NCBI RefSeq assembly: GCF_000308495.1
Contig: NZ_BAFU01000244.1
Location: 27,167 to 91,166 of the forward strand
Direction: 5' to 3'
DNA length: 64,000 nucleotides
From: Nocardia brevicatena NBRC 12119
GTDB lineage: Bacteria; Actinomycetota; Actinomycetes; Mycobacteriales; Mycobacteriaceae
Part shown: positions 35,647-45,500 of the stretch, in pieces
Numbering within the stretch: the first letter of the stretch is position 1
Layout: each line of letters opens with the position of its first letter
The notes under the pieces: generated by a model
Seen by the model: only the letters and a program-made list of their open reading frames with translations
Told to the model about the DNA's origin: nothing
Databases searched by the model: none
Program-made: the position numbers and the translations under genes

Positions 35647-37170
35647 TTGAGCGATCTTTCTCGCCGTGATCTGCTCAGGACGTCGGCGGCCGCCGGCGTC
35701 GGAGCAGTCGTTGTCTCGGGCCTTACGGCCGCAGACACGCCGGATATTGCGGACGCAAGCGCCCCGGGAATTGTGGCTGCGGGCCACCCGCGTAAAGGCC
35801 CGGTATGCCCGCCCGCGACGTTGACCGGCCACATCGTCCGCCCCGGTGACGCGTCGTACACGGATGCGCGACTCGGATGGGACCAGCTCTTTTCTCACTA
35901 TCCGCTGGTCATCGCCTTCGCGCAGGACACCCAGGACGTGGTGAACGCCCTGACGTGGGCGCGGCAGCACAACGTCGCGCTGCGGGTGCGCAGCGGCCGC
36001 CACGCCCTCGAAGGCTGGTCGAACGTCGACAACGGCATCGTGATCGACGTCAGCCGGCTGAATTCGGTAGAGATCGACCCTGGCGCTCGTATCGCGACGG
36101 TCGGCGCCGGGCTGAACCAACTGGAAGCGGTGACGACGCTCGCGAAGCAGAACTTTGCGGTCACAACCGGGAGCGAGGGCAGCGTGAGCTTGTGTGGTGC
36201 GACGCTCGGTGGTGGCCTTGGGCCCCTCAACCGCTGGCTCGGCATGGCCTGCGACAGCCTGGTGGCGGCCGAGGTCGTCGTCCCGTCGGGTCACGACTGC
36301 GCCGAGGTGATCAACGCGGACTTGCAGCATCACTCGGACCTGCTCTGGGCGCTTCGCGGGGCGGGAAACGGTAACTTCGGGATCGTCACACAACTCACCT
36401 ATAAGGTGTATCCGCTCGAGCATCTCGCCTGTGTGCAGGCGACATGGGATGGACTTGGGGACCTGTACGGGGTCTTCGAAGCGTGGCAGCGTACGGTACC
36501 GTTCGCCGACAGCCGTCTGGGATCCGAGCTCGAGATCCACAAGTCCCAGATCCTGCTGTCCGCGTGGCTTGTGGAGGGGGCGGCGGTACAGGCCAGAGAG
36601 ATTCTTGCTCCGATCCTGTCGGTCGGCACGCCCGATGTCACGGTGCAGGTCGGTAACTGGGGCGACGTTTTTGTGGGAGCCCAGCTCCCGCTCGAGCAAG
36701 AGCCCGCGAACTGGAAGTTCTTCTCGCAGTTCGTCAAAGAGCGGTTCCCGAAGAAGGCGATCGACGTCATCGGCGACTTCATGCGAAACGCTCCTACAGA
36801 GCAGAGCAACTACTTCGTCGATGCCTTCGGCGGGGCGATCCAGAGGGAACCCCCCGGCGGCACGGCGTTCGCGCATCGCGACGCGCTTTTCTACGGCGAG
36901 ATCGGCGCAGCCTGGGGGACTCGTTCAACACAACCAGGCGTCGGTGACCCGCTGACCTCGCAGGCCCAGGCCTGGACCGCTGAGTTCAGCCAGGCGCTAC
37001 GGCCCTATGTGGACGGCGCCTACGTCAACGTGCCGAACGTCGGAATGCAGGAGTGGGAGACCGCCTATTGGGGGAGGAAGCGCTTCGAGCGGCTGCGCAG
37101 GATCAAGGCGAAGTACGACCCCCACAACGTCTTCCAGTACGAGCAGAGCATCCCGCCCGCGTCACAGTGA
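35647..37170 (+). CDS. Tat-exported BBE-like FAD-linked oxidase
   Basis: A 507-residue oxidase of the berberine-bridge-enzyme type. The N-terminus SRRDLLRTSAAAGVGAVVVS is a twin-arginine signal, so the enzyme acts outside the membrane. The FAD domain has RSGRHALEGWS with His119 and VSLCGATLGGG with Cys183, positions of the two covalent FAD links in bicovalent enzymes. It ends KYDPHNVFQYEQSIPP as usual in the family. The start is a TTG with an upstream GAGAGGA. It oxidises an alcohol, sugar or isoprenoid with oxygen; the substrate is unknown. It follows the IS21 relic and is alone. Confidence 0.9.
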   Translation: MSDLSRRDLLRTSAAAGVGAVVVSGLTAADTPDIADASAPGIVAAGHPRKGPVCPPATLTGHIVRPGDASYTDARLGWDQLFSHYPLVIAFAQDTQDVVNALTWARQHNVALRVRSGRHALEGWSNVDNGIVIDVSRLNSVEIDPGARIATVGAGLNQLEAVTTLAKQNFAVTTGSEGSVSLCGATLGGGLGPLNRWLGMACDSLVAAEVVVPSGHDCAEVINADLQHHSDLLWALRGAGNGNFGIVTQLTYKVYPLEHLACVQATWDGLGDLYGVFEAWQRTVPFADSRLGSELEIHKSQILLSAWLVEGAAVQAREILAPILSVGTPDVTVQVGNWGDVFVGAQLPLEQEPANWKFFSQFVKERFPKKAIDVIGDFMRNAPTEQSNYFVDAFGGAIQREPPGGTAFAHRDALFYGEIGAAWGTRSTQPGVGDPLTSQAQAWTAEFSQALRPYVDGAYVNVPNVGMQEWETAYWGRKRFERLRRIKAKYDPHNVFQYEQSIPPASQ

Positions 37171-37174
37171 TCGC

Positions 37175-37262
37175 CGCGGTCTGCTTGGCGGGTTTGCCTG
37201 TCCGGACCGGAGCGATCGCTCTGGTCCGGAACTCGGTGGGATAGGCGCGTGGCACGGGGGTC
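37175..37262 (-). repeat. IS3-type OrfA 5' fragment (copy 1)
   Basis: A GTG at 37255 reads VPRAYPTEFRTRAIAPVRTG on the minus strand and then decays. The same segment, with few differences, occurs at 53405-53492. It is a small relic of an IS3-type element. Confidence 0.7.
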
Positions 37263-37319
37263 GGCCTTCCGGTGAGGCAGGCCAGAGGCTCACGACTCAT
37301 CTGCTCGGTTACGGCCCGG

Positions 37320-38183
37320 TCAGCTCGTGCGGCGCGCAGCCCAGACCGTGCGTTCGGTCCGCAGTGCCAGGTCGTCGCGGCGCAGGAGGCTGTTCGGGTC
37401 GGCGGTGTCGAGGAGCCGGTCCAAGGCGGCGAGATCCTCGACCTGTATCGCGCCCGCGACGCTGTGGCGCAGGCGTCGCAGGATCGCGAGCGCGTAGTGA
37501 CCGACGGCCGGTGTTCTCGTGGCTGGAATTTCGACGGTGAAGGTGCGTGCATCTTCGATGGTGAATCCGGCTGCAGACAGCAGCGGTGCCCAGTCGGCGC
37601 CGCGGTGCGGGAGGTGTTCGGCGTGAAAGTGAGCGGTCGCGGCGTGGCAGCGATCCTCGAGTCCCGGACGTTCGGCCGGCGCTGTTGCGGGCAGGAATCG
37701 TGGGTGACCGGACAGTTCGACGACGGCGAACAGGCCGCCCGGTTCGAGCGCGTCGTAGACCTTGCTCAGCGCACGAATCGGGTCCGCCATGTGGTGCATG
37801 GACGCGGAAGCCCACATCAGATCCGGTGTGCCGAGGTGGGGCCAGTCGGGGGCGTCGAGGTCGGCGGCGATGGTGTCGACCTGCTCGAGCAGCCCGGCGG
37901 TACAAGCTTTGTCGCGGAGCCGGCGCAGGTGGTCGACGGAGGAGTCGACCGCGGTGACGTGCGCGTCGGGGAAATGCTCGAGCAGGGTGAAGGTTCCTGC
38001 GCCGGTACCGGCACCCAGATCGATGATTTCGCGGGGCGCTGTCTGTAGGGGCAGCCACGCGGCGATGGCGGTGGTGTACTCGGCGAGGACTTCCGCGTCC
38101 AGGTCGAGGATTTCGGCCTGGACGGCGGAGTCGGCGACATGGGGCGTGGTGTGGCGGGTGCTGGTCGAGTGCGTGTGTGCCAT
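37320..38183 (-). CDS. class I SAM-dependent methyltransferase
   Basis: A 287-residue protein. EIIDLGAGTGAGTFTLLEHF is the SAM-binding motif I, AHVTAVDSSVDHLRRL motif II, and DLMWASASMHHMADPIRALS the post-motif region. The start ATG at 38183 is preferred over the GTG three codons upstream. No operon partner is visible; the next minus-strand gene upstream begins about 100 bases away. It may modify a small molecule. Acceptor unknown. Confidence 0.85.
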   Translation of the reverse strand: MAHTHSTSTRHTTPHVADSAVQAEILDLDAEVLAEYTTAIAAWLPLQTAPREIIDLGAGTGAGTFTLLEHFPDAHVTAVDSSVDHLRRLRDKACTAGLLEQVDTIAADLDAPDWPHLGTPDLMWASASMHHMADPIRALSKVYDALEPGGLFAVVELSGHPRFLPATAPAERPGLEDRCHAATAHFHAEHLPHRGADWAPLLSAAGFTIEDARTFTVEIPATRTPAVGHYALAILRRLRHSVAGAIQVEDLAALDRLLDTADPNSLLRRDDLALRTERTVWAARRTS

Positions 38184-38280
38184 GCCCACCACGCTAAACG
38201 GCTATGCGCCTATGGCAAGCATTGTCCCGAAATGCGCAAGGATGGGGCAGTAAAGGGTGCTTGCTGCGCAATCTCAGCGG

Positions 38281-38898
38281 TCAGCCGCAGCTGCCGGCGG
38301 CCGAGCAGTTCTGGCCGGGGCCGTCCTGGTCGTCGCGTTGATGGCCACGCCGGGCATCGCGGTCGAAGATGCCGATGATCTCGCACGGCCCGCCTTCGGC
38401 GCCGATCGCGTGCGGCAACATGGTGGGGAACTCGGCGGCCTGGTTGGTCTCGACCCGGAAGCGCCGGTGGCCGAGCATCAGGACGGCGGTGCCGGAGAGC
38501 ACGACCAGCCATTCACGGCCGGGGTGTGCGCGCATGCGCGCCGGGTTGTCCGGCGGTGGCCGGGTCATCCGCCGGCGCACCACGCTCATGCCGGGTTCGC
38601 CCTTCATCGACCAGCGCATGCCTCCGTGCGCTCCGTCGATCACGGGGCTGATGACCACATCGTCGGCGTCGGTCTCCACCAGCTGATCCAGGGTGGTTTC
38701 CAGGGCGCGGGCGAGGATGACCAGCTGATCCAGGGCCAGGCGCCGCTGGCCGTTCTCGATCCGGGACAGGCTGGATTGGCTCAGATGCGCTCGCGCGGCC
38801 AGTTCTTCCAGTGACCAGCCCTGCGCCACACGCAGGGCGCGGATGCGCTTGCGTACGAGGCTGTCCAAACCACCCTCTTCTTGCGTCATGAGCAACAT
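38281..38898 (-). CDS. XRE-family regulator with C-terminal cupin
   Basis: A 205-residue transcription factor. The helix-turn-helix (IRALRVAQGWSLEELAARA, SQSSLSRIENGQRRLAL) occupies about residues 15-70. A cupin barrel follows (PGREWLVVLSGTAVLMLGHR, FPTMLPHAIGAEGG) that would bind a small ligand. It is divergent from the flavoprotein/transporter pseudogene at 38973, the usual target layout for this regulator type. The ATG at 38898 has an AAAGG site. Confidence 0.9.
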   Translation of the reverse strand: MLLMTQEEGGLDSLVRKRIRALRVAQGWSLEELAARAHLSQSSLSRIENGQRRLALDQLVILARALETTLDQLVETDADDVVISPVIDGAHGGMRWSMKGEPGMSVVRRRMTRPPPDNPARMRAHPGREWLVVLSGTAVLMLGHRRFRVETNQAAEFPTMLPHAIGAEGGPCEIIGIFDRDARRGHQRDDQDGPGQNCSAAGSCG

Positions 38899-38972
38899 TG
38901 TATGCCTTTTCCGCAAGGCGCGGTTACGGTCGTTCGTGGATGTCCAGAACCGCTGGACCAGGCATGAAGGGT

Positions 38973-39896
38973 ATGGACATGACCGAGACCGCATTCACCT
39001 ACGCGTCCGACTCACTGCCCGACCAGACCGTCGATGTCGTGGTGAGCAGGTCTCAACGGCGCACTGATGCCGGCCCGTTCACGGCGTTCGGTCGTCGTGA
39101 TCGACAGTTGCGACCTGCGAAACGCCCCGACCGAGGCCATGCACCGATTTATCGTGCTCGATGGCACTCCGCCCGCGCAACTGCTCGAACGCGGACGCGA
39201 ACAAGTGCGCCACTACGATGGCCGGGTCGTGCACGCAACGGTTGCCGACACCGAACCAGCCGCCCCGGCCGCCGACGCTGACCTGCGTTTCACCGTCACA
39301 CTGACCGACGGCCGCCGTCCAGGTACCCGCCGCATGCTGGTGGCCACCGGGCTGCGGGATGTGCTGCCCCCATCCCCGGCCTGGCGCAGATGGCCGGATT
39401 CGCTTCCGTCGAGGGCGGTTACCTGTCCATCCTGCCGGGCAGCATCGCCATGGCATCGGCATGGGCCTGGCGATGACCCCCTCCACCCAAGCCATCACCA
39501 GCTCCCTTCCCAGGAAAAGCAAGGCGTGGCCTCGGCACTCAACGACGTCACCCGCGAGTTCGGCACCGCTCTCGGTGTCGCCCTGCTCGGCGCGCTCGTG
39601 GCCACCGGCTACCGCAACTCCATCGACGGCAAGCTCGACGGAATCCCGCACGACACTGCCGATATCGCGCGCGAAGACATCGCCAACGCCGTCGATATCG
39701 CAGGTAGCGCGGGCGAGCATGCACAACAGCTGGTTCAGGCAGCCCAGCAGCCCTTCGTCCACGGGTAGCAGCAGGCCATGTGGGTGTCGCCGTCATGGGC
39801 GGCCTGCTGGTCTACACCCTGGGATTCGGCCCGAGCAAGATCGTTGCCGAGCATGCAGGAGACGCCGAGGCGCTCGAACCGGTCACGCCCCGATAG
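38973..39896 (+). pseudogene. mosaic: thioredoxin-reductase-like N-part joined to DHA2 MFS C-part
   Basis: The first part (MDMTETAFTYASDS, VDVVV, then after a gap ARSRRSVVVIDSC, HRFIVLDGTPPAQLLERGRE, MLVATGLRDVLPP) is a thioredoxin-reductase-like FAD protein that has lost its GGGAAG loop. At about 39375 it becomes the C-terminal third of a DHA2-type drug exporter (FASVEGGYLSILPG, GIGMGLAMTPSTQAITSSLP, VASALNDVTREFGTALGVA, VAVMGGLLVYTLGFGPSK), spread over three frames and ending at 39896. Deletion joined two neighbouring genes and frameshifts followed. Confidence 0.8.
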
Positions 39897-40298
39897 CCCG
39901 GACGGTCCTGCGCCACTGCGCTGCAGGACCATCCGGCTTACTCCCACTCAGGGACAGTGCACGTGGTCACCTCGGCGCTCTCGGCGGCGCTGGTCGCTGG
40001 TCCGGCGATCACGGTGGGCGTGCGGTGGAAGAACGCCGTGCCGAAGGCTTCCGGCTGGTCGGATACTCCACCCCGCGCGGCAACGCCGCCGCGTACTATC
40101 CGGAAACCAACCCGCTCGTACCACTGGATCACATCGCGGCACAGTCCAGTACCCCGGTATCGAAAGCGATAGTGATCAGGCTCGAGTTGTGTGGGACCCC
40201 GACGCGACAGGCGCGATGAACCGGATCCGTCCCCGCAAGCGATACCAGGGAGCGCCGACTCGGCTATTGATAATTCGATTCTGTCGGGCGACGTACCG
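39897..40298. other. no gene seen
   Basis: About 400 bases. A 64-residue minus frame (39938-40132, QWYERVGFRIVR) looks slightly like a GNAT or VOC fragment, but evidence is too thin for a call. Confidence 0.35.
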
Positions 40299-40720
40299 CT
40301 GCCAGTGTCCTGAGTCGTTGTTCAGCGCCGTAAGTTTGCGGCAGTAGTGGGCGAGGCTGTCGAGGATTTGGTCGGCGGTTTTGGTCCAGACGAACGGTTT
40401 GGGGTCCTCGTTCCAGGCATGGATCCAGGCCTGGACGTCGGCTTCGAGTTCGGTGACGCTGTGGTGGGTCGACCGGTGGAGTTTGCGGTTGGTCAGTTCG
40501 GCGAACCAGCGTTCGACGAGGTTCAACCAGGAACTGCTGGTGGGGGTGAAATGCAGGTGGAAGCGCGGGCGGGCGGCCAACCATCTGTTGACGGCAGGGG
40601 TTTGTGGGTGCCGTAGTTGTCGCAGATCAGATGGAGATCCGACTCGGCCGGGGTGTTGGCGCCGATGGCTCGAGGAACCGCAGGAACTCCTGGTGGCGGT
40701 GGCGTCGGTGATGCCGGCCG
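40299..40720 (-). pseudogene. IS630-family transposase C-terminal remnant
   Basis: HRRHRHQEFLRFLE, then LHLICDNYGTHK, then after a frameshift near 40615 TPAVNRWLAARPRFHLHFTP, SSSWLNLVERWFAELTNRKL and KPFVWTKTADQILDSLAHYC. This is the DDE region and C-terminus of IS630-type transposases. The usual stop after DSGH has become TGG. The N-terminal half (towards 41000) is not recognisable. Confidence 0.85.
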
Positions 40721-41076
40721 ATAGAACCCCAACGGCAATGTCCGGCGCGGCGAACGATGCGGCACCAAGAACTGAGAGGTGAGAAGCGCCGAACCAAGAC
40801 ACACGTCGGTGCAAAGTGAACTGATGGCAGATGCGAATCGTGCCCACACCCCGCCGGTGGGCACGATCGCCGGATCGGAACGGCATCTTCGTCAACGAGA
40901 TGTCCACCCGTTCCCCGAGGTTGTCTTGACCAAGGCAGGAGTTCACTCGGCAACGAGTCACCGCCGGAGGCGCATGGTGATGGCGACCATCGCCGCACCA
41001 CCCCGGGGGGTCGACGCCCCGCGGCGCCCTCCGTATCCGACGCCTGTGGATTCCCGTGCTCGAAACGCTCCACCGG

Positions 41077-42444
41077 TCAGCGGGCCACGGCACCCACCCG
41101 GAGCACCCCGGCCGGGTCGTGTTGCGCGCCGAGTGCGGCCAGCCAGGCATAGGTGTCCTGGTCGTAACACCGGCGCAGACGTGCCGGGTCGGTCGACGTA
41201 CCGAAGTTGGGAAGCTCGCCACCGGTCGCCCACGGTGAGAGCGCGGCGATGAGACCCTCGGCATGTGCGGGTACCACGTCGGCGATGGGCGGGACCAGCG
41301 CCCCGATCACCATGACATTCGCTGCCGCCCCGCGATGGCTGAAGGCCGACGGCACCGACGGCGTGTCGGCCAGCGCACCGCCGAGCAGACGCAACTCGAC
41401 GACAACCTGCGGCGATCCCGAGCCCGGTCCGGCCTGCCGGAGGAGTTCGGCGATCAACTCCGGGGACACCTCGGAGAGCAGGGCGCTGCGCTCGAAAGTG
41501 GGCATCGGGTCGACCGGGTCGGCGTGCACCGCACCCATCGCCGCATAGGGCAAGGTGCCGATCGCATCGAGAAGCACAGGCCCTGCCGCACGGACCTCGT
41601 CGAGCAGCGCGGCCGCCGCGCCGGGATCGTCGAGGCTTGCCAGCCGCACGGACACCGTCGTCCGGCCGGCCAGCACCGGCGGCACACCCGGCTGGTCCGG
41701 GAGCTGGAGCAGCGCGATGGACGTAGTCGCCGAACGCGGCAGGTCCACCGCTAGGCGCAGCCACGCCGCGTACACATTCGCCGCCGCAGCGCCGTCGAAA
41801 TAGAGTGCACCGCCGTAGAATTCGGTGATCGGAAGCAGATCGATGACCACCTCGGTGACGATGCCGAGGGTGCCCTTGCTGCCGCGCAGCCCCCAGAACA
41901 GTTCGGCATTCGTCTCCGGCGTCACCTGGTGGATGTTGCCGTCACCGGTGACGACCTCGAAAGAGCGGATGTAATCGGAGGACAGCCCGACCGTCCGGAC
42001 GAACGGTCCGATCCCGCCGCCGGTGAGATAGCCCACCACCCCGACAGCCGGCGCCGAACCCGCGAGGGGGGCCAGTCCGTGCGGCGCCGCGGCGTCGATC
42101 ACCGTCTGCCAGCGGACACCCGCGCCCACCCTGGCCGTGCGGGTGGTGACATCGATCTCGCAGCGGTCGAACCCCGAGGTGCGGACCAGCAGGGAGTTGC
42201 CGTCGATGTCGAAGGCGCCGTGTCCGGTATGGTGCACCGCCACGGTGAAGGAGTTGTCGGCCGCGTAGCGCAGGGTCTCGGCGATATCGGCGGCATCGAC
42301 CGGATCGATCACCGCCCACGGTCGCCGGGACACGGCGAGGTTGAATCCGGCTGTGGCATAAGCCGGCTCTGTCGGCCGCGAGACGACACCTCGGACACGG
42401 GAGCGCAGATCGGCGACGTCGGCATCGTCGAGGGAGAGCGTCAT
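41077..42444 (-). CDS. FAD-binding oxidoreductase, BBE-like, monocovalent type
   Basis: A 455-residue FAD-linked oxidase. VAVHHTGHGAFDIDG carries His75 at the covalent His position, while the second site reads VGVVGYLTGGGIGP without Cys, so only one covalent link is expected. ELFWGLRGSKGTLGIVTEVV is the conserved FAD-domain end. It lies 64 bases after the BTAD regulator gene on the same strand and probably is its target or operon partner. There is no signal peptide. Substrate unknown. Confidence 0.88.
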   Translation of the reverse strand: MTLSLDDADVADLRSRVRGVVSRPTEPAYATAGFNLAVSRRPWAVIDPVDAADIAETLRYAADNSFTVAVHHTGHGAFDIDGNSLLVRTSGFDRCEIDVTTRTARVGAGVRWQTVIDAAAPHGLAPLAGSAPAVGVVGYLTGGGIGPFVRTVGLSSDYIRSFEVVTGDGNIHQVTPETNAELFWGLRGSKGTLGIVTEVVIDLLPITEFYGGALYFDGAAAANVYAAWLRLAVDLPRSATTSIALLQLPDQPGVPPVLAGRTTVSVRLASLDDPGAAAALLDEVRAAGPVLLDAIGTLPYAAMGAVHADPVDPMPTFERSALLSEVSPELIAELLRQAGPGSGSPQVVVELRLLGGALADTPSVPSAFSHRGAAANVMVIGALVPPIADVVPAHAEGLIAALSPWATGGELPNFGTSTDPARLRRCYDQDTYAWLAALGAQHDPAGVLRVGAVAR

Positions 42445-42508
42445 TGCGGATACCTTTTCTGTGCGGACACTTCGACGGCTGGTTGCCGTGCCCTCACTGT
42501 CATCCGCG

Positions 42509-45500
42509 TTACTTGGTGAAACCTTGGTGATGGCTTGGCGCGACGCCGACGGCCTCGCGCGCACGCTCGGCGACCTGCGTCAGCCCCACGGCAGCCGCCA
42601 CCCGTTCCACATCCCGGAGCTCGGCGTCGCGCGCGGCGCCCCCGGGGGCCAGCAATGCGCGCAGGAGGCGACACCGTACGGCAGCCGGCAGGCCTCCGGT
42701 CCTCGCCGCGAGCGCCGCGACATCGTCGAGGATCTGCCGGGCCGCCTCCGGACGTCCGACGAGCGCCAGCAACTGCGCGATGGACAGCCCGACCGGACCG
42801 ACACAACCCACCTGACCCACCGTGGCCACCATCGCCTTGAACGGCATCAGATAGTCGATGAGCCGCTGTGCGTAGCCGACGAGGCCCAGATCGGCGACAA
42901 CGTGACCGAGCAGCACCGCCTGCGCCAGGGAGGTCCACACCATGGGTCGTTTGTCGGCGAGCCACGCCTCGACCATCGCGACGGCCAGATCGGTGTCGCC
43001 GGCGCGACCCGCGATGGCCGCCACTCCCGAGGCGAGGAGCATCGCGACATCGTTCTCGCTGAACTCTGCGGCCATGGACTTCGCCCAGGTGACCGGATCG
43101 AGGTCGCCGGTTTCCACTGCGTCGTCGAGCAGGCCCTGTTCGGTGGCCAACGCCATCATCGCGATCGCGCCGCTGTCCGCGACGTACAGTTCGGTCTCCC
43201 GGTGCACGGCCACCGCGATCCGATAGTGCTCGGCGGCCAGCGCGAACTCCCCGCGCCACACCGCCAGCGTCAGCTCCATCCACCGCAGCTGCGCTCGTAG
43301 GATCGGCAACTTGAGCCGTTCGCTGCCGAGGATCCCGCGCCGCAGGTGCTCGTCGGTGGCCCGCATATCCCCGATCGCCATCAGCGACATGGTGAGTACC
43401 GAATCCGCGATCACCCGGTCGACCGGCGCCTGCGGGTGATCGAGGGCATCCAGCCGCGCGGCCACCACGATCGACTCCTCCACGTGGTCGGCGACGCCGG
43501 AATAGGTGATCAGCCGAGCCAGTACGACATCGGCGGTGACCTCGGAATCGGCCACAGCACCGGCCAGCGACTCGGCACGTTCGAGCAGTCCGGCCGGGAC
43601 CGACGCGTCGGGGTGGTAGCAGTGCCCGATCGCGAGTGCGGCGAGCACCCGTGCCCGGCTGCCCGCATCGCCCTCGACCGCGACCGCGACCTCGGCGGTG
43701 GCCAGCACGGTATGCAGTCGTCCCGGACCGCCCCACGGCGCCATCCACGGCCACCCGCCACCCGATCGGACCAGTGCGCCGGCCAGTCGGCCGATGGTCG
43801 CCGTCGAACCGCGGCGCACCGCCTCGTCCAGTCGCGCCTCGACGGTCTCCAGCACCGATCGCGCGCGACCTGCCCGCGACAGCGACTCCAGCAGATCGAT
43901 CAGGATGCCGTCCCGGGCGGACACGTCCTGCTCGGCGGGCGCCATCGCCTCGTAGGTCCGCAGCGCGGAATCCAGCCAGTAGGCGGCGTTTCCCGAGTCC
44001 CACTGCGCGGTGGCTTCGTCGGCCGCCGCGCGGCACGCCTCCACCACGACGACCGGTTCGGTCACCGCGGCCGCCGACAACAGGTGTGCGGCCCGTCGCC
44101 GGGTCGCGTCGGGGATGCCGAGCCGCAGCAGGACGTCGGCCGCTCGCGCGTGCATCCGTGCCCGCCGCAACGGACGGATGGTGGCGAGTGCCTCCTCGCG
44201 GAGCAGCGCGTGTGCGAAGCCGGTATCGCCCCGGATCGGCGACGTGACCAGAATTCGCTCGTCGGCGGCCTCGTCGAGGCAGTCCATGATGGTTTCCACA
44301 TCTCGTCCCATCACCTCGGCGAGGAGGGAGACATCGATCTCGTCGCCGAGGACCGCGGCATGCGCGACGACCGCGAGGACCTCCGGCTCGAGAGCCGCCA
44401 GGCGCCGGGCGAGCACCGATCGCACCGCCGACGGCACCACCTGCCCGAGCCGCTGGTCACGGGGCAGACGCGCGTATTCGGAGACGAACAGCGGATTGCC
44501 ATCGGTGCGACGCGCCAGGGTGCGCGCATCGGACTCGGTGATCGCCTCACCCGCGATCTCCGCGACCAGCGTCGCAACCTCGGTGGTCGCCAGCCGGGGC
44601 ACTTCGATGACCAGGCCGTCGGCACGGACCAGCGCCGCCCGCAGCCGGTCCACGTCCGCGTCGACCTCGTCCTCGCGGATCGTGACGACCATGCACACCG
44701 GCACGTCACGCAGCACGCCGGTGAGATAGGTCAGGAAGCCGAGTGACATCGCATCGGCCCATTGGGCGTCGTCGACGATCACGGTCAGGGGCCCGCGTGC
44801 GGCGGCCTCCTCGACGAGGTGCTGGAGCCGTTCGTAGACGACGAACCGAGCGGTGTCGGCATCGGCGCCGTCGGGCACCGACAACACCTCGGATGCGGTC
44901 GCGTCGAATGCACGGCACAGCTGCCGCATCGGCCACCATGCCGGGATGCCCTCGGCGTCGGGGCAGCGCACCCAGACGACCCGCTCCCCCACGTCGTCGG
45001 CCAGCCGGGCGGCCTCCTCCGCGAGCCGGGTCTTGCCGATCCCTGCCGGTCCCTGGAGCAGCACCCAGCGACTCGTCGACGACGATTCGGCGGTGAACTG
45101 TGCTGCCAGGGCTACGCATTCGGACTCCCGGCCGACCAGCGGCCGCGCGGGTAGGCCGGCATCCCGCGGCGGCGACGGGTCGGCAGCCGGGGACTCGGGC
45201 GCCTCGACCGCTGTGGCCCCCGCCCAATTCGGCGTCCGCGGCCAGGCCGCGATCACCGGGTCGTGACGCAGGATCGCCGAATGCAGTTCGCGCAGTTCGG
45301 GGCCCGGATCGAGTCCGAGCTCCTCGCCGAGAGTCCGCACATGCCCGGCATGGACATCGAGGGCCTCGGTGGTCCGACCCGCCCGATGTAGCGCCACCAT
45401 CTGAAGCCAGACCCCTCGATCGCGCAGCGGGTCGTCGCGGCGCAGCACACTGATCTCCGCCAGTGCGCCGGCCACGTCGCCGTGAGCGAGCAGCGCGCCG

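Noticed and set aside
39938-40132. 64-residue minus frame (QWYERVGFRIVR) resembling a GNAT or VOC fragment
   Set aside because: Too short, one weak motif, and overlapping plus frames are equally plausible.
42441-44036. 531-codon minus-strand frame overlapping the BTAD regulator
   Set aside because: Arg/Gly-rich out-of-phase reading of the regulator's own DNA strand.
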